A stretch of 64,000 bases of DNA from Neoechinorhynchus agilis (Eukaryota > Acanthocephala). The position numbers were made by a program, and so were the translations under genes. The notes below the pieces were generated by a model. The model had not been told where the DNA came from and did not search any database. It worked only from the letters and a program-made list of their open reading frames with translations. Shown piece after piece: positions 1-12,254 of the stretch. Location of the stretch: contig CM121341.1 of the NCBI GenBank assembly GCA_051530055.1, positions 15,624,001 to 15,688,000 of the forward strand. The letters are read 5' to 3'. Position 1 is the first letter of the stretch. Each line of letters begins with the position of its first letter.

Positions 1-229
1 CAACCACAGGAGTATAAAGTTCCTTCCAATGTTCTTTTAGTGGAGTAACTCTATTTGGCGGAATGTGAACGGAGCGAATGCCTTCTGGAGGAGGTTTAGG
101 TCGTCGATCTTTCTTTTTCACGTGTCCTTCGGATGTAACCTTTTTACGAGATACTCGACGGCGAGGATCGTCTATAAATCCATCATTTGATTCCACTTCC
201 ATAGGTTGCGGCGGCGGCGAATTTGACAT
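1..229 (-). CDS. pno1: PNO1/Dim2 pre-rRNA processing factor, N-terminal part
   Basis: Partner of NOB1, a KH-type RNA-binding factor needed in the nucleus and cytoplasm for 18S rRNA maturation and 40S assembly. The reading frame opens at ATG 229-227 and runs off the window edge after 76 residues. It starts with a proline-rich acidic leader, then a basic stretch (RRRVSRKK), then HIPPNRVTPLKEHWKELYTP at about residues 54-73. This last block matches the conserved PNO1 segment that precedes the first KH-like domain (human version ends ANRYTPLKENWMKIFTPIVE). The KH domains themselves lie outside the window. No intron is seen in this part. The family call rests on one strongly conserved block. Confidence 0.85.
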   Translation of the reverse strand, partial: MSNSPPPQPMEVESNDGFIDDPRRRVSRKKVTSEGHVKKKDRRPKPPPEGIRSVHIPPNRVTPLKEHWKELYTPVV

Positions 230-2724
230 TTTCACATTGTGGGACAAAAACTAAAAGAACTCAGCTACAAGCATTTCTTCTGTGTGTATGTACGCCGGCT
301 TTTTACAAGGATTATGTTAAATATAATTGTAATCGAAAATTGGTTATCGATTAACTTTACGTCGGTTCACAACGCATTGCGGAGATTTATTCTCGAAAGC
401 TGATAGCAAGGGCAAAAATAAACATCAAAAAACAAGAGTTGAGTTCCGAAAAACTTCAAATTTAGTCTTAATATTAATGCATTTGTTCTTTGATGATAAG
501 AAGAGTAGATATCGATTTATTGTTCTCAATATTTCGTCCGTCTCTTCGAACTTCTTCAGGTTGTTAGCTATTAAAAGACGCTCAAGATTCACAAGTAACG
601 TCTGATCCGTGTTGTTTTTTTATGACATTCTCAGACAAACGAGCGACGCCGAAAGATCGGGATTGACCTTTTTGTCGCGTCAAAACAAGACGTGGATCAA
701 CGAACTCAGAGTAAACTGAGTTGTCAAAAAGGGGCAAAATGTTTCACTCTTAGCCGCAAGCCCAAAAAGGGACGAGAATTCTGTCGCTAACGATACAATA
801 ATGGGGTGTTTTAATAAACAAATGAAATTCCAATCGACACTAATAAAGTCTTTCAGAACCCAATGAGTGCTTCTTATATTTCGAATAAAAGAAAGGAATC
901 GCTATAGAGGTTCCGTAAGTTTACTACTATAACACGTCTTAACTCCACTTTCAGATAGTTTCTTATCAAAGACAAAAGTGCTTTATTGCCCCATCCTCTT
1001 CTATTTAAATCAATTTTCTCGAGTCCTTGCACTCCCACTAAGCCACGGTTCTCCATTCTTCAAACCGCATACCGAAAACTTATCTAAATAGTCAGCGAAA
1101 CGCACGTCTTTTTAAACTTTGTCAAGACTCCAGGTTTTTGCAGTAGCTAACGAGGCAACAAATTCAATTTACAAAGTTCGATTGATATTTCCGATTGTGA
1201 GAGTCGACCGAGTACTTTTACAATTATCAATGTTGTACAATCGCTATATGCCTTTTCTAAATGGATTTGGAAATTCGAATTTCTTATGAACGCCGCGCAG
1301 TTGGTTTACTGTTTTAGCACACGAGACATTGCCCTTTTTTGTTTGTTATCAAGAACATTACATTTAATTGAGAATTTTTTATTTTCTTCACACAATATTT
1401 AAGTTGTTAGTTCAATTTTAGCAATCGTAGTTTTACTAAAAAGACGATATTCAATATTTTTGTGAGATTTGATGTCAGATATATTTTGATTGACCTTTTT
1501 TCCATAAGTATAAGTAAAATTATAATGTTACTTAAGCGTATCACAATTTCGTAGCTGAACATAAATCTTTTTATTCAGTTACAAACTCAAATCTGTCCTT
1601 AACCGCGACCTGCCCCCTTCGCAGACACTTTAAATTAGGCGCACAAAATGCGAAACTAAGACGCTAATTCTAACAAAGACATCAGAGGGATCTTGTATCT
1701 TTAGGGGCTCCGAGTAGTTCAAGCGTTAAAGACAAACACTTTATTCTGGGTCTTTTGTTTCAACCTTAATGACTTTGCACCCCTTCGCCGTATGCGCGTG
1801 TATTATTACCTCAACGAACAAACATTCAGTCGAGAAAGGGGATAGTAATTCCCGTGAGACTTCTTTAATTGATCCGACAGATCTGATAATCAAACATTAA
1901 TGAGACATAAACCGAGTATAAACCCCTGCCTTGATAATAACTGACCCTTAAACCACCATTCCACTGGTTGTTTTACATACTCGTATTCGCTATAGATTGG
2001 AATGTCAACAAATATGGTTGTCACACACACATGCGTAAACTCATACCAGCTTCTGACATTTTAAATTTGAAGAGCCGTCCGAGAGCGAGATGAAAAATGT
2101 CTGGCCTAAACCAGCATAGTCTGGTGGCACCGTCAACTCTGTCAATTGTACTTTTCTCGCCTTATCTACACAGTACCGATCATTTAGTATCCAGGACGGC
2201 TTAACAAGTGTCTTGAGAACGCGCCGAAACCATTTTTTGTCAGCTAATCAAGTAGACTGGGCTCACTTGCAAGAAAAATTGCGGAATTTCGCATATATAA
2301 ATCGGGACGGTCACGGTTCCATTTTGTCTTTGCCGGGTTTTTTGCGTCACCATTCACACACCAAATTCCTGGGAGCAAAAAATCTGATCGACTTTTCGGA
2401 TTAGTGCGTTTAAAGAATGCAAAAGGAACAAGCGTCCGTTGTTGAGTGCGTGTTGGCATCATCCATATAAAGCCTCTTCTTAATGGTCTCTTAGCTAAAT
2501 ATTGGATATCGGCATGTTTGCAGACCAATCGACCTAACACAACAGTCAACTAAATATTAGACCAATGTGCCGTTCTCGGAAATGTGTGTCTCAAGCCCCA
2601 AATGCCGCCGTCGCGACCCTTTGGTTTCCATTTTTCACACCCTAATCGCAGCACCATACGGCAAACAACCCCCTGCGTTGTAGTAGATATGAACGTTGAG
2701 TGCCGTTTCGATTGACGAGGAGAT
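230..2724. other. Intergenic region between pno1 and the Ena/VASP gene
   Basis: About 2.5 kb without a coding frame I can support. Around 500-570 a stretch (aatatttcgtccgtctc then cttcttcagg) matches one arm of the hairpin element at 45425-45625. Around 560-595 there is similarity (tattaaaagacgct) to the loop of the MITE at 58690-58897. These look like remnants of fold-back elements. The divergent promoters of pno1 (minus) and the Ena gene (plus) must lie here, but I see no clear motif. Confidence 0.5.
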
Positions 2725-3929
2725 ATGATGCAACACGTATCGCGATCGACACCACCACCACCACCACTGCCACCCGTTCCAAGAATGACCACTGGACCAT
2801 CAGGAGTTGGTAACATAAGCTCCGTCAGGCACTCTGAAATGACTAACGCAAGACCAATGGTCTACGATGACCGGCAAAAACGATGGTTGGCCTGCTCGAA
2901 TGGACCTTGCAGATTACAGGTTGCATCCTACCCAGGTCAGCTGAAGATTCTTTGCCGTCGGCCCAGTAATAACAACGAAATCGTACTTAACAAAATCATA
3001 ACCAACAATCTGAAATTCAATAGAGCCACACCAACTTTTGTTCAATGGAAGGAGTCAAATGGGATTGTTTTCGGACTTCATTTTGCCGATCCTTCAGAAT
3101 GTGACACTTTTAATGAGCTTGTCAAGAATCTATTTAAGCCATCAACTGTGAATGGAGCTGGAGGAAGTCTACAAAGTCTTACTAGAACCCAAATTAAAGA
3201 AGATGAAGATACCAGTTCGATGGGTCATTATCAGACTATTAACGAAGGCTCGGACAATGGAAGTTCAACTTCTCAATTATCACCTTTACAATCTCCACCT
3301 CAAACAGTCAGGCGAAAAACACCGCCGATCACTACCAGCGATCAACGTGCTCCGGCACCACCTCCTCCACCTCCTTTACCACCACCAATACCTGCTAATC
3401 GAGTATCTTCTATTAAAGCACCGAAGCCACCTGCTCCACCTCAACTACCCCCCTTTTCTCAGTCCTCTACTTATTATTCCACAGACATTAGTTCTCCAAA
3501 TTTGCAGGTGTCGATTTAGAGAACCTCTGCACTACAATGGCGAAGCGGAACAACCAGAATAATGTGAACGGAACATTGAAAAGGCCGACCGGACGACCAC
3601 TTGACTTTATGAGCGAAATCCAACAGAAAATCGAAAGGTTCAAGTGTGATGTAGATCCAGTTACTGATGCTAAACCTGCAAGTGTCACCGGTAGTCCAAA
3701 AAACCATTCTGCTCCAGTCAACCACCAGAATCTAAATCACTCGTCGTTCCCCGCTTCGTATGAGAAAATGAAAAACGAAATCGTGGGCGAAGTTGTACAG
3801 GCTGTTAAGGCTGAACTTAATCAGTTTAAAACAAATCTCATGCACGAAATGTCATTGCATCTACAGGCGATATTAAGAAGTCCGACTGGAGTACCTCCTC
3901 CTTCTAATGGCTTTCAAGACTCAGATTAG
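2725..3929 (+). CDS. Ena/VASP family actin regulator
   Basis: Ena/VASP proteins bind FPPPP ligands and deliver profilin-actin to growing filament ends at adhesions and leading edges. Residues ~44-138 form an EVH1 domain: RPMVYDDRQKRWL, LKFNRATPTFVQWKESNG and VFGLHFADPSECDTFNELV match the vertebrate EVH1 core. A proline-rich linker follows (~210-245, runs of 5-6 prolines for profilin/SH3). Near the end, MKNEIVGEVVQAVKAELNQF matches the EVH2 tetramerisation coiled coil. The first frame would stop at 3517-3519. Removing 3490-3524 (AG...AC, 35 bp, ends paired as GTTCTC/GAGAAC) joins the two halves in frame, giving 1170 nt or 389 residues. No GT-AG intron fits the phase. The start is the first ATG of a double Met; the pre-EVH1 polyproline leader is unusual. 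Confidence 0.9.
3490..3524 (+). other. Non-standard AG-AC intron (35 bp) in the Ena/VASP gene
   Basis: The reading frame changes here between the EVH1/proline part and the EVH2 part. A deletion must have length 2 modulo 3. The segment from AGTTCTC to GAGAAC is 35 bp, starts AG, ends AC, and its ends can pair over 6 bp. It joins codon ATT to CTC. The acceptor-like tttgcag inside it (3501-3507) has no in-phase GT donor 30-100 bp upstream. Confidence 0.7.
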
Positions 3930-4125
3930 CACATTTTGAAGTTATTTCTGCGTGTGTGTTTGACTGGGTGTGTGGTGGGGCGGTGGGTGCAATGCGACGC
4001 AGGAGCAAAAGCGCAGCTTTTATCGACTTTCCTTGCGTTAGCAACTCTATATAGAGAGGATTTGCTTCAAACTGACACAACTCACACGCAAAAAAGCGTG
4101 CTCGACCCAGTGATTCCATACTACT

Positions 4126-7100
4126 ATGGCGGATGATAAATGCGAGCCAATTTCGATCTATCCGGATTCTGTTGTTCAAGAGAGATTGGAGAAAATTAAA
4201 GAAAATGACGTGTTCCCATTTCCACATACAATCTTGTTTTCCAAGGTAGTTCAGGCGCACAACATCGGTCCGTTATTCATATATAGGGGCATCATTGCAC
4301 ATTGATGGGATTGTATAAGTTGAGCAAAAATTAGGTTGTCGCGCACAGAGAATTGTCAGTTGCAATTTCGGATTTTAATTAATATTTATTCAAATCTTTA
4401 AGAGCTGGAAACATTGCTTTTTAAATGAACCTTTGAACGTTGCGTCTTGAAATATTTATTCTCTTACATTTAGTTTATTTTTTCAAACACAATTTCCTGT
4501 ATAAACTCTACCGATCCTTTTATTTTTAAGATTTTCGGATAATATGTTTATCTTTTAAATTGGATGTGTGTTGTCCATTTGATTAATGCTTATTCATCCG
4601 TAATGTTCTCGATAAAATGGAGATTGTATTAATTCGGGAACGCGCCAATATTTGATTACAGTCTATAAGCTTGAACCTTCTGCATTTAGCGTCGTTGCAG
4701 CTTTCGATTGGCACTGCTTTAAAGGGAGCCACGTGAAAAAATGGCTTTCTCATTTTAAAAAACTGGTTATTTTTCGATTAGTTACCTTAAAATCCCTTAT
4801 TTGAGCCTTCGAAGAATTCGACTTTTGATTCATCTGAGAGATGGACACTATTAATATCAATATGTACCATTAATAAATTAAAATCGGTTCTCTATTTTAG
4901 AGCACAGAGCGCATCTACAGAAAAACTTTAAGAATTATCGTTCATCTATATAAAAATTTGCTGTAAATTTAAGTGAGAACTTTTTCGGTGCTAAATGTTT
5001 CTGCGCATTTGTAGGAGAATACCGGGATCTGCTCGTAACGGACGTTGAAAAATTTATAAATTTAAATTGAAAATAGTTTATGGGCGCAAATTGTTTTTAC
5101 TTGCCATAATAAATAATCAATTGTTTCAGTTTTTACACTACAGGCCCCATATCAACGACAATGCACGGGACTTTAATATTATGTTTTCTCCTGCAGTGTT
5201 TATTTTTGTTGCAAGAAAAATTGCATAATTTGCCCTGTCTATAATTTTTAAGGGCCAGTATTAAAAATTTAAGATCTTTCAAATTTTTGTTACATGCCTC
5301 AAAGATTAAATCACGCGTAATGTTTCTCTCTGTTCAAGCTGGAAAAAGTGATCAAGCTTATGTTGGATCCACAGCACGGTGTACCGATCCGAACACAAAA
5401 ATATTTCTTAACAACCGTACCGGAAGCTTTTACAGGTTTACATTTTAGTTGTGCTTAGATTAATATTAATTTTTAATATAATAGGAGAAGATTTAATTGA
5501 TTGGCTTATGACAAAGTTAAAGATAAAGGAACTAGGTAAGATTGATTCTAATTGGTATGCATTTAATTTGACTATAAAAGTTGAGGCACTTCATATCGCC
5601 ACTATTCTTTGCAAATATGGCTATTTTTTCCACGTTGGAACCTGCGGACCCGTCATTGTCCGAGAAGACAGAGAGCTATACCGAATGCAGGCACCTTATT
5701 TTTGGGTTTCTGTCAATTGGAACGTAACTGATGTGGAATATCGTAAGTTTAATGTGACATACGACAAGTGAATGATAGATTCCCGCTTTAAGTTGTCTAT
5801 TTAACAAAAAGAAGCATTAAGGGAGTTGATTATCAGAGTCAGCAATTGTCTCATGAAGCCGTGAGTACGCGTTTGATAGAGAACTTGTGTATAACTACTA
5901 CGATCGAGATTTAGACTTATTTTGCGGATCTTAGGCGGAAATATGTTCATCAGTTGGAATTTGTTGGCTCACAGGCTGAGGCTCAGCTCCGGTATGTTTA
6001 AAATGAACCTAAAACTGATTTCTTTTTTAAACAAAATGAATTTAACATTCTCAGCATCTAATTATATTAACAAAATAGCACGGCTGTCTTCTTTAGGCAA
6101 GGGAAAACATTTTTGCTTTCACATGGACCGTTAATCTATTCTCAGTATACCTGATTTACGGAAAGTTTACTGGTTTTATAGTATTAGCACACAAACACGG
6201 CGTATATTTCTCTGCAGTCTTCACTCTTAATTCGTTCACGTAATCCCTAACCGAATCTAGCATTAAGTAAGTATCGAGAATGAATATTTCAGTAGACCGA
6301 ATAAAAGATATCAATGATCACAAATAGAACATAGACCGACTTCCAGTATTGAAGTAGGAATTTCATTAAGCGAATTAAGATAACATGAGACTGTCCCTAT
6401 TTTATTCGGCCTTTAAAATTGCATAAGATACCAAACACTCAAGAAAAATTACCTTAGAGTGCTAAAAGATCGAAAAAAGATGGACAGAGCAATTTTGGAA
6501 AGTCAAGAAAAGGCATTTTGGAGAGTTATGCGACCGAAAGTAAGGATGCTTGCTTTTTGGATATAGTTAAATTTTTAACTTAAGCCCAATGAGATATGCG
6601 TGCACGATGAAGATATCAAGTTAACTCTTATACAAGAAGCTCCTTTGACTTTACAGGACATTAAACAAAGGGTAAGTTCTGAATTCATCGTTGATTCACA
6701 ATGATGTATTACGATGAACTGACAAATTTTTTCATTAACTCCCACTCTTTTCGCAATTTAGATAAAAGTTTTAACCCATGAGTTAAACAATCGCTTCCGA
6801 CAACGAGCATTCCTCACTCATACAGCGTAAGACTTTTTGCATTTATCTTCCCTTATACAAGGCGAGTAGTCTCTGTACTTTTTGTGAGCACGAAGCTCAA
6901 TATGACGGCTTTTTACGGTTTTGTTCTCCTTCAAACCCTTGGATATCTGACGATACAACATTTTGGGATTTGTGGCTTCCCAAGTAAGTATAATTTTTCC
7001 TGACGGCGTTAACCAAAGCGAAAAAGAGTTGAGATTCCAAGCCAGGCGAGAGTTCAACGATGGGGACTGTCTTTACGAGAACTCCTCAGCGATCCAACTG

Positions 7101-7658
7101 GAGTGAATGTGTTCATGAAATTTTGCAGCAGTGAATTTAGTCAAGAATGTTTGAAATTTTATTTGGCTGCTCGAGACCTTAGAACGGGTCCACTTGATGA
7201 ACTCAAAGATAAAGCTGAGAAAATATACAAGTTTGTTTGTGTTGCTTGATGCAAACTTTTATCAGTTGATTATGTTTAGAGAACATCTTGTAGCTAACGC
7301 ACCCGGCGAAGTCAATATTGTCGATACCGTTCGATCGGCAATAACGGCCAACCTGTCCAATCCCACATTGTGAGAACTTTTATGTTTTGATCAATACCTA
7401 AAATTTTTTAGCCTGTACTGTTTCGATGCAGAGATGCACATTTATGAACTAATGAAGAAAAACTCGTATCCCCGGTTCATCAGTTCTGAATTTTATAAAC
7501 AATTGATCAACAGCGCGCCCGTTCCTGTTACAAAGAAAACCGGAATTTTCCACTTTGTCAAATCATCCGCAGCGAGCAATTACGCAATCGATTTTGACGA
7601 CAGTGAAATCTATTCAGATGATCCAGATGGATGTGTACCAACGTTGCATCAGCAATGA
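4126..7658 (+). CDS. R7-family regulator of G-protein signalling (DEP-GGL-RGS)
   Basis: GTPase-activating protein for Gi/o/q alpha subunits of the RGS6/7/9/11 (EGL-10/EAT-16) type, which works with Gbeta5 at the neuronal membrane. Proposed exons: 4126-4245, 5339-5435, 5485-5535, 5581-5742, 5793-5860, 5915-5991, 6458-6539, 6585-6671, 6762-6823, 6861-6983, 7042-7230, 7280-7369, 7412-7658; they sum to 1455 nt, 484 residues. Exons 2-4 carry the DEP domain (GVPIRTQKYFLTTVPEAFTG, VEALHIATILCKYGYFF, APYFWVSVNW). Exon 7 holds the DHEX-linker motif ILESQEKAFWRVMRP. Exons 8-10 give the GGL domain ending CSPSNPWISDDTTFWD. Exons 11-13 are the RGS domain (RVQRWGLSLRELLSDPTG to HIYELMKKNSYPRFI). Most introns are GT-AG, 45-90 bp; the first is 1.09 kb. 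The junction at 6824-6860 is non-standard. Exon 1 joins in phase but has no domain of its own. Confidence 0.88.
6824..6860 (+). other. Non-standard intron in the RGS gene
   Basis: The GGL-domain frame before (IKVLTHELNN, then THTA) and after (SSLCTFCEHEAQYDG) agrees with the family. However, the obvious gtaaga...caag intron (6827-6861) leaves the wrong phase. A 37-bp excision is required: AG...AA at 6824-6860, or equivalently GC...AG at 6825-6861. The segment contains taag/ctta arms. The exact boundary is unresolved; the need for a 1-modulo-3 excision is clear. Confidence 0.5.
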
Positions 7659-10157
7659 TCACATCAAAGAAAACTAAAATGTTGCATAAATAAAGCAATA
7701 AAGACTGTCTGTTGAGTGTGCGCGAAGTATTCTAACGCAAATAACATGTCTAAGGGACTGTTTAGTTTCTATAGTTGGGCAGAAATGGTGCATTGACAGA
7801 TCATTCAAGGCTACAAAATAAATACCATATTTTACTTTAAATAATATTGAAAAATTAATCATAATAGAAAATCATTCATGATAATCAAAGTATACTTTTG
7901 GTGAAAATAATTCCGGTCATAACATATTTCCAATAAATCAAATATGTTGTGACAGGAAATTTTTTCACCAAAATTATATATTGAAAAATTGTTGTAAAAT
8001 GTGGTCATGAGTTGATATTTTTGACGAACGATCTAATCCTTTATTGCTTCCAGTGCTCTAAATTTTTTTAACTACTTTAGAATTCGAATGCTTCTAAGTA
8101 AATAAATTGTGATTTCAAGCAGAAATTGATTGTTCAAGTGCAGAATTTGTCAGAAAATTTTTAACTGATTTTTATCGGGAATATTCACCTTTATGCACGC
8201 TATCTCAAATAAAAATTGCACTCACCAAATGAAATGCGCGAACTCTCTTCACGGACATTTTCGATTTCTTAAATCAGTTTTGAACATTTCCACTTGACAC
8301 GATCATACAGGTTCTTTTATCTATATAACATCTCTTCCTCCCAACATCGTTCTAAATATTAAAATCTTTTCGAAGGTGTCAATTATCAGTTTTCGCAAGA
8401 AGTATGACCATCTTCATTTTTACTGCGATATTTAGAGCTTATAATTGAAAATGAAGCAAATTTTCTTAGTATTTTAGATTATAATGGATCTTTTATCCCC
8501 AAAATACCAACCATAAGCCAACCTTTTCCTGAAAATAAAACCAGGAATTTCGATCATTCTTGTTATGATCAAGGTTTTCTTCAAATAGCAGTCAAACGTT
8601 ATTGTTAAACTAAAGTATATTTAGTAAAACTAAACGTTACATCTCGCCTCACTGCCTAATGAACGTAAGTTTGGAAGATATGAAATAGTTTGAAGGACAG
8701 AACAACATATCCTGATTTCATCAGTGGAATAGCGTTTGCTCGACATGTGATCTGCTCGAAAAAACCGACGAACCTTGCACATTCCTGCTGTGATATAAAC
8801 ATATTCTTTTCTACAGAATACCTGCTGAGCTCATTGTCCTTTTTAAGACGAGCCTGCGAGAATAAAAGGTTGCTTATTAGACAAACAGCTTGTAATGTTC
8901 TTGGGCGGCAACGCTTCAAGAATTTTTCAAAGCATTTAATAAGGTTGATATTCGAGCAAAGGCATTGTCATCCCCCATTTATTCGTCCGCAAAACATGCT
9001 ATAAAACGAAATATTTCAGGGATTTAAACATAAATTCCCTTTCACTTTCATCTTCTTGATTGTTTCCCAACCATCTCTACACAACTTCTTGTCTTCCAAT
9101 AATCGTTGTTGTCGATTGAGTGTTACATTTTAAGTTTTAGTTGTTTTTATTTAACGCGATGGCTAAGAACGGCAATCTGAAACTTAACTCAATTATCTGC
9201 TAGACGAATCTTCTAATCCAATACTAATGAGACTGATCGCCTACTGTAGTAGCACAATAACAACTTCCATATAACAATCCACAGACTCGTAAAGATGTGG
9301 CAATCGATAATTTTTGAAGATTGAACTATTCATGCTTGTTTATGGCGGAAAATTAAAGGAATTTATTGAATCCGATCGCGTTAATATTTACAAGCAACCC
9401 TTGATAAAGGCACGAAATTGATCCTAAATATCTGATTTAATAAATTCGATTAATTTTTCCGCCATAAACAAGCATAATCGATAATAATTCGCTGGACAGC
9501 CGCTTTTGCAGTTCCCTCATTTTCGTTTCAGTGTCATTTTGAAATAGAGGCCACAAATGACACCCCATTTTTAGCTCATAAATTTCCATAAAAAGTATCA
9601 TTCGTATTAAAGATTGAAATAATGGTTATTTTCTGTCTCTCTCGTGCAATGCTATCAAATTTGCGATGTTTCATCATTACTGCCAACACCCCCGTGGGAA
9701 TAGTTTGCAACACCATGCCATACATTACCCAAGCATCCATGTATCAATATATACTCAACGCCACTCATATACTCCAGTCAATATATAGAATCCGTGGAAC
9801 ACAGTTGGTTGAATTGAGCAAGAAACTGTCAACCGGAGCAAATTAATGGGTCGAATTATTTTCGTTTATAAAGCAATGATCTTAAAGTCAAATGTAAGCG
9901 TGTCATCCAGCGAAGCAAAGCTGAATCGTGATATGATTCCCAACCCCCATTTATCAAACAAGGCCATATCTTTAAAAATGCAAGGCTGACAGTTTCATTA
10001 GAAGTTCCCCAGTGCATTTTTGTGGAACATTCCTCTTGTCTCGCTAGATGCTTGTGTATGTGAATACATGATGGTTTCGTTGGCTAAGAAGGATTTTGAG
10101 AGCTAGAGACATAACACACTAGTTTTCTCGTTGAACATAATCATCTATTATATATCA
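7659..10157. other. Intergenic region with hairpins and weak ORFs
   Basis: No gene I can support. At 7890-7975 there is a hairpin (ttttggtgaaaataattcc pairing with ggaaattttttcaccaaaa, inner arms gtcataacatattt/aaatatgttgtgac). A copy of the seven-member fold-back MITE lies at 9310-9485. Two open frames on the plus strand, 8690-9004 (104 codons) and 9622-9846 (74 codons), show no domain, signal or intron context I recognise; either could be chance. Confidence 0.4.
9310..9485. repeat. Fold-back MITE, family 1 (copy 1 of 7)
   Basis: Arms begin near attcatgcttgtttatggcg and end cgccataaacaagcat. Inside are gaatttattgaatccgat and its complement, and a centre with a degenerate copy of the family's ggcac...gtgcc motif. 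The outer flank tgaagattgaactattcatg also recurs at other copies. No ORF; non-autonomous. Confidence 0.8.
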
Positions 10158-10309
10158 GGGTAAACGCCAAAAGGGGAACTTTGTCTTGCTCTCATGAAGA
10201 ACAACAAGACTCCAAACCCATTATAGGTGGTGCAGTTGTCGTAGAGCAAAAAGCGCTCGGTGTAGTTCATGGCGAACGGATAATTGTTTCTTGTGCACTT
10301 CTTGAACCT
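10158..10309 (+). other. Candidate orphan exon
   Basis: After an acceptor-like tatatatcag there is a 50-codon open stretch with coding-like composition: VNAKRGTLSCSHEEQQD, then GGAVVVEQKALGVVHGERII and VSCALLEPASIF, followed by a gtatcc donor-like site. It does not look like translated repeat. I cannot name the family or connect it in frame to the membrane-protein ORF that starts 200 bp downstream. It may be an upstream exon of that gene, part of a decayed gene, or chance. Confidence 0.3.
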
Positions 10310-10509
10310 GCAAGCATTTTTAAGTATCCAAAGAATATATAAAATTTAAAAGCAGCGACGATATCTCAATTTTATCTTACACTGGAGTGAGGAAATGGAT
10401 ATGGTTATGCAGAGGAAAAGTGGTTTTTAAGGCGATCTTATGAAACTTTACACTCGTCTCCATTATCCTCCATATAATCCAAAGTTTCAGATGATTTTCG
10501 CCCTATAGA

Positions 10510-11662
10510 ATGCAGCCCAGGGAATCCACAATGCCACCAGATACAACAATACCAATCGGTACTGAGCAAGAGCGTCCGAAATCGAGAATATTTGGTTTAT
10601 GCAAAGGGCTCAATCCGGCACCTTTGTTAATGTCAATTTTGCCCGGCAGGAGCAGAAAAAACAGGTCCAGGGTAAATCGTGGCACCACCTCTTCAGTAGT
10701 CAACACTGTCGTTGCAAATGATCAAGCTGGTCTCTTTGAATCTCATTCTCGATTAAATCGCCGGCTACAAATTAATCGATTTTGGCTTGTCGGTGTTGCA
10801 ATAATTTGTATGGGCGGTCTCAGTTTTCTACTTCAAATATTGTCAATCATTACTAAGGCCACGGCCTATAGAATCGGTGCCGGCGTATGGTGTGGCTCGT
10901 TTTTTGTAGTTACTGGATTCCTGACGGCCTTGACTGGAACTCGTAATGCGGCCGGTCCTACGTTGCCCCATCTACTTTTCTGGGTATTTTTTTCGGCGTC
11001 GATATGTTGCCCGGTGCTTTTACGCGAGACAAAGCGATTCTTAATAGTTTCGGAGCAAACGATTAGGAACCGTTCTGCGATAATGGTAGCGCTTTACGGA
11101 ATAGCAGCAGACCTTGTAAAATCTCGAAGTCTAATCCTTACCGCGACAACACATCAGAAATCTAACCTCGGCCGGACTTGTAAACAATATTCCACGAGTC
11201 ACTCCAACGGTGTTGTAATGCTTTGCAGCGGCGGTGTAACTGGCTTTGGCGATGCGGACAATTCGCCAGGAACTTTTCTGATTGGTTCACCAAACGTAGA
11301 TCCGAACTATATCTGGCCAGCAATAATTGTGAACTTTCTGTTGCTTGTTGTTGATTTTGTTACTTTTATCTTGCAACTCTGGGTTGCTATTGGAGCATGC
11401 AAACTACTCACTACACCACGATCGGATTCTAATCAATACTATCAATTGCGGAGACGGGCAAGGTCTAGTTTTGAAGACTGTAAGTTTTTGCACTTCTAGA
11501 ACTTGGCTATTTGTCTTGAGTTAAGATCGTCCTTCAATCGATTACGATTATCCCCCACCACAATACAGCGATTTATACTTTTCAAACTCGTCTCCTCTAC
11601 GTCCGCAACAAACCCAAACTGGCAACCATTCGTCTCAAGCGATAGACGTTCAAAATCAATAG
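10510..11662 (+). CDS. Four-transmembrane protein with PPxY tail
   Basis: Unnamed membrane protein of 368 residues. Hydrophobic segments at about 91-112 (FWLVGVAIICMGGLSFLLQI), 121-142 (GAGVWCGSFFVVTGFLTAL), 154-171 and 268-295 give a tetraspan layout with a long loop between helices 3 and 4. The pattern resembles CD20/sarcospan-like proteins, but this is weak. The first exon (10510-11479) is intronless and ends GACT|GTAAGT. A 46-bp intron (11480-11525) ending gttaag leads to exon 11526-11662. That exon encodes SIDYDYPPPQYSDLYF, a PPxY motif that would bind WW-domain ubiquitin ligases and is typical of cytoplasmic tails. Reading past the donor instead gives a stop at 11497-11499. The start is the first in-frame ATG. 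Confidence 0.7.
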
Positions 11663-12254
11663 AAAACGAAGCAATAAGAATGAGCGTGAGTGTAAGCTGG
11701 AAGCATGAATATGAATATGTATCTGTTAGAAAAATGAAACAGAAAGGTAACGAAAATCAAAGTTAAATTCTAGTTTAGTAAGAACAGATTGTTGCTTGTA
11801 TTCGGTCTTATGTAATTTCACTAGTTTTTTTATTATCCACAATCCGAATCCTCAAAAAATACACTTTGGCAGTGTATTAGCTAAATGTTGTCCACTGAAG
11901 CTCCGCGAAAATGGTTTTCTGTGGATTTAAAGTCATTCTAAAGAGCATTAAATGCAATTTAGCTTACGTTTTCATGATCGAAAAAATCACAAGTAATGCG
12001 TTCTCTTTAAAATAATATATATTCTCAATATATATTTTAAAAACAAGAATTTAGTGAGGTCTACAATATACTTATAATACTCAATTTTTCAATCTTGGCC
12101 TTTACAAGCTTGAAAGTGTAATATTTTCTAAGGTTAACTTATCTAAACTTCGCATTTAGGACATCCCTTCCTCGGCTTGTTAGTTTTCCTTCTTGGCATG
12201 AAGCCACACTAAATCAATAGAATCGACTTGCTAGTAAAAACATTTGATCTAAAA
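11663..12254. other. Gene-poor spacer
   Basis: AT-rich sequence downstream of the membrane-protein gene. I see no frame longer than chance and no repeat shared with the rest of the window, only a short self-complementary tatatatt tract near 12015-12035. Confidence 0.4.

Noticed and set aside
3152-3562. 136-codon histidine/leucine-rich ORF overlapping Ena
   Set aside because: Alternate frame of the proline-rich Ena coding sequence.
6827-6861. Plain GT-AG intron in the RGS gene
   Set aside because: Leaves the GGL-domain frame off by one base.
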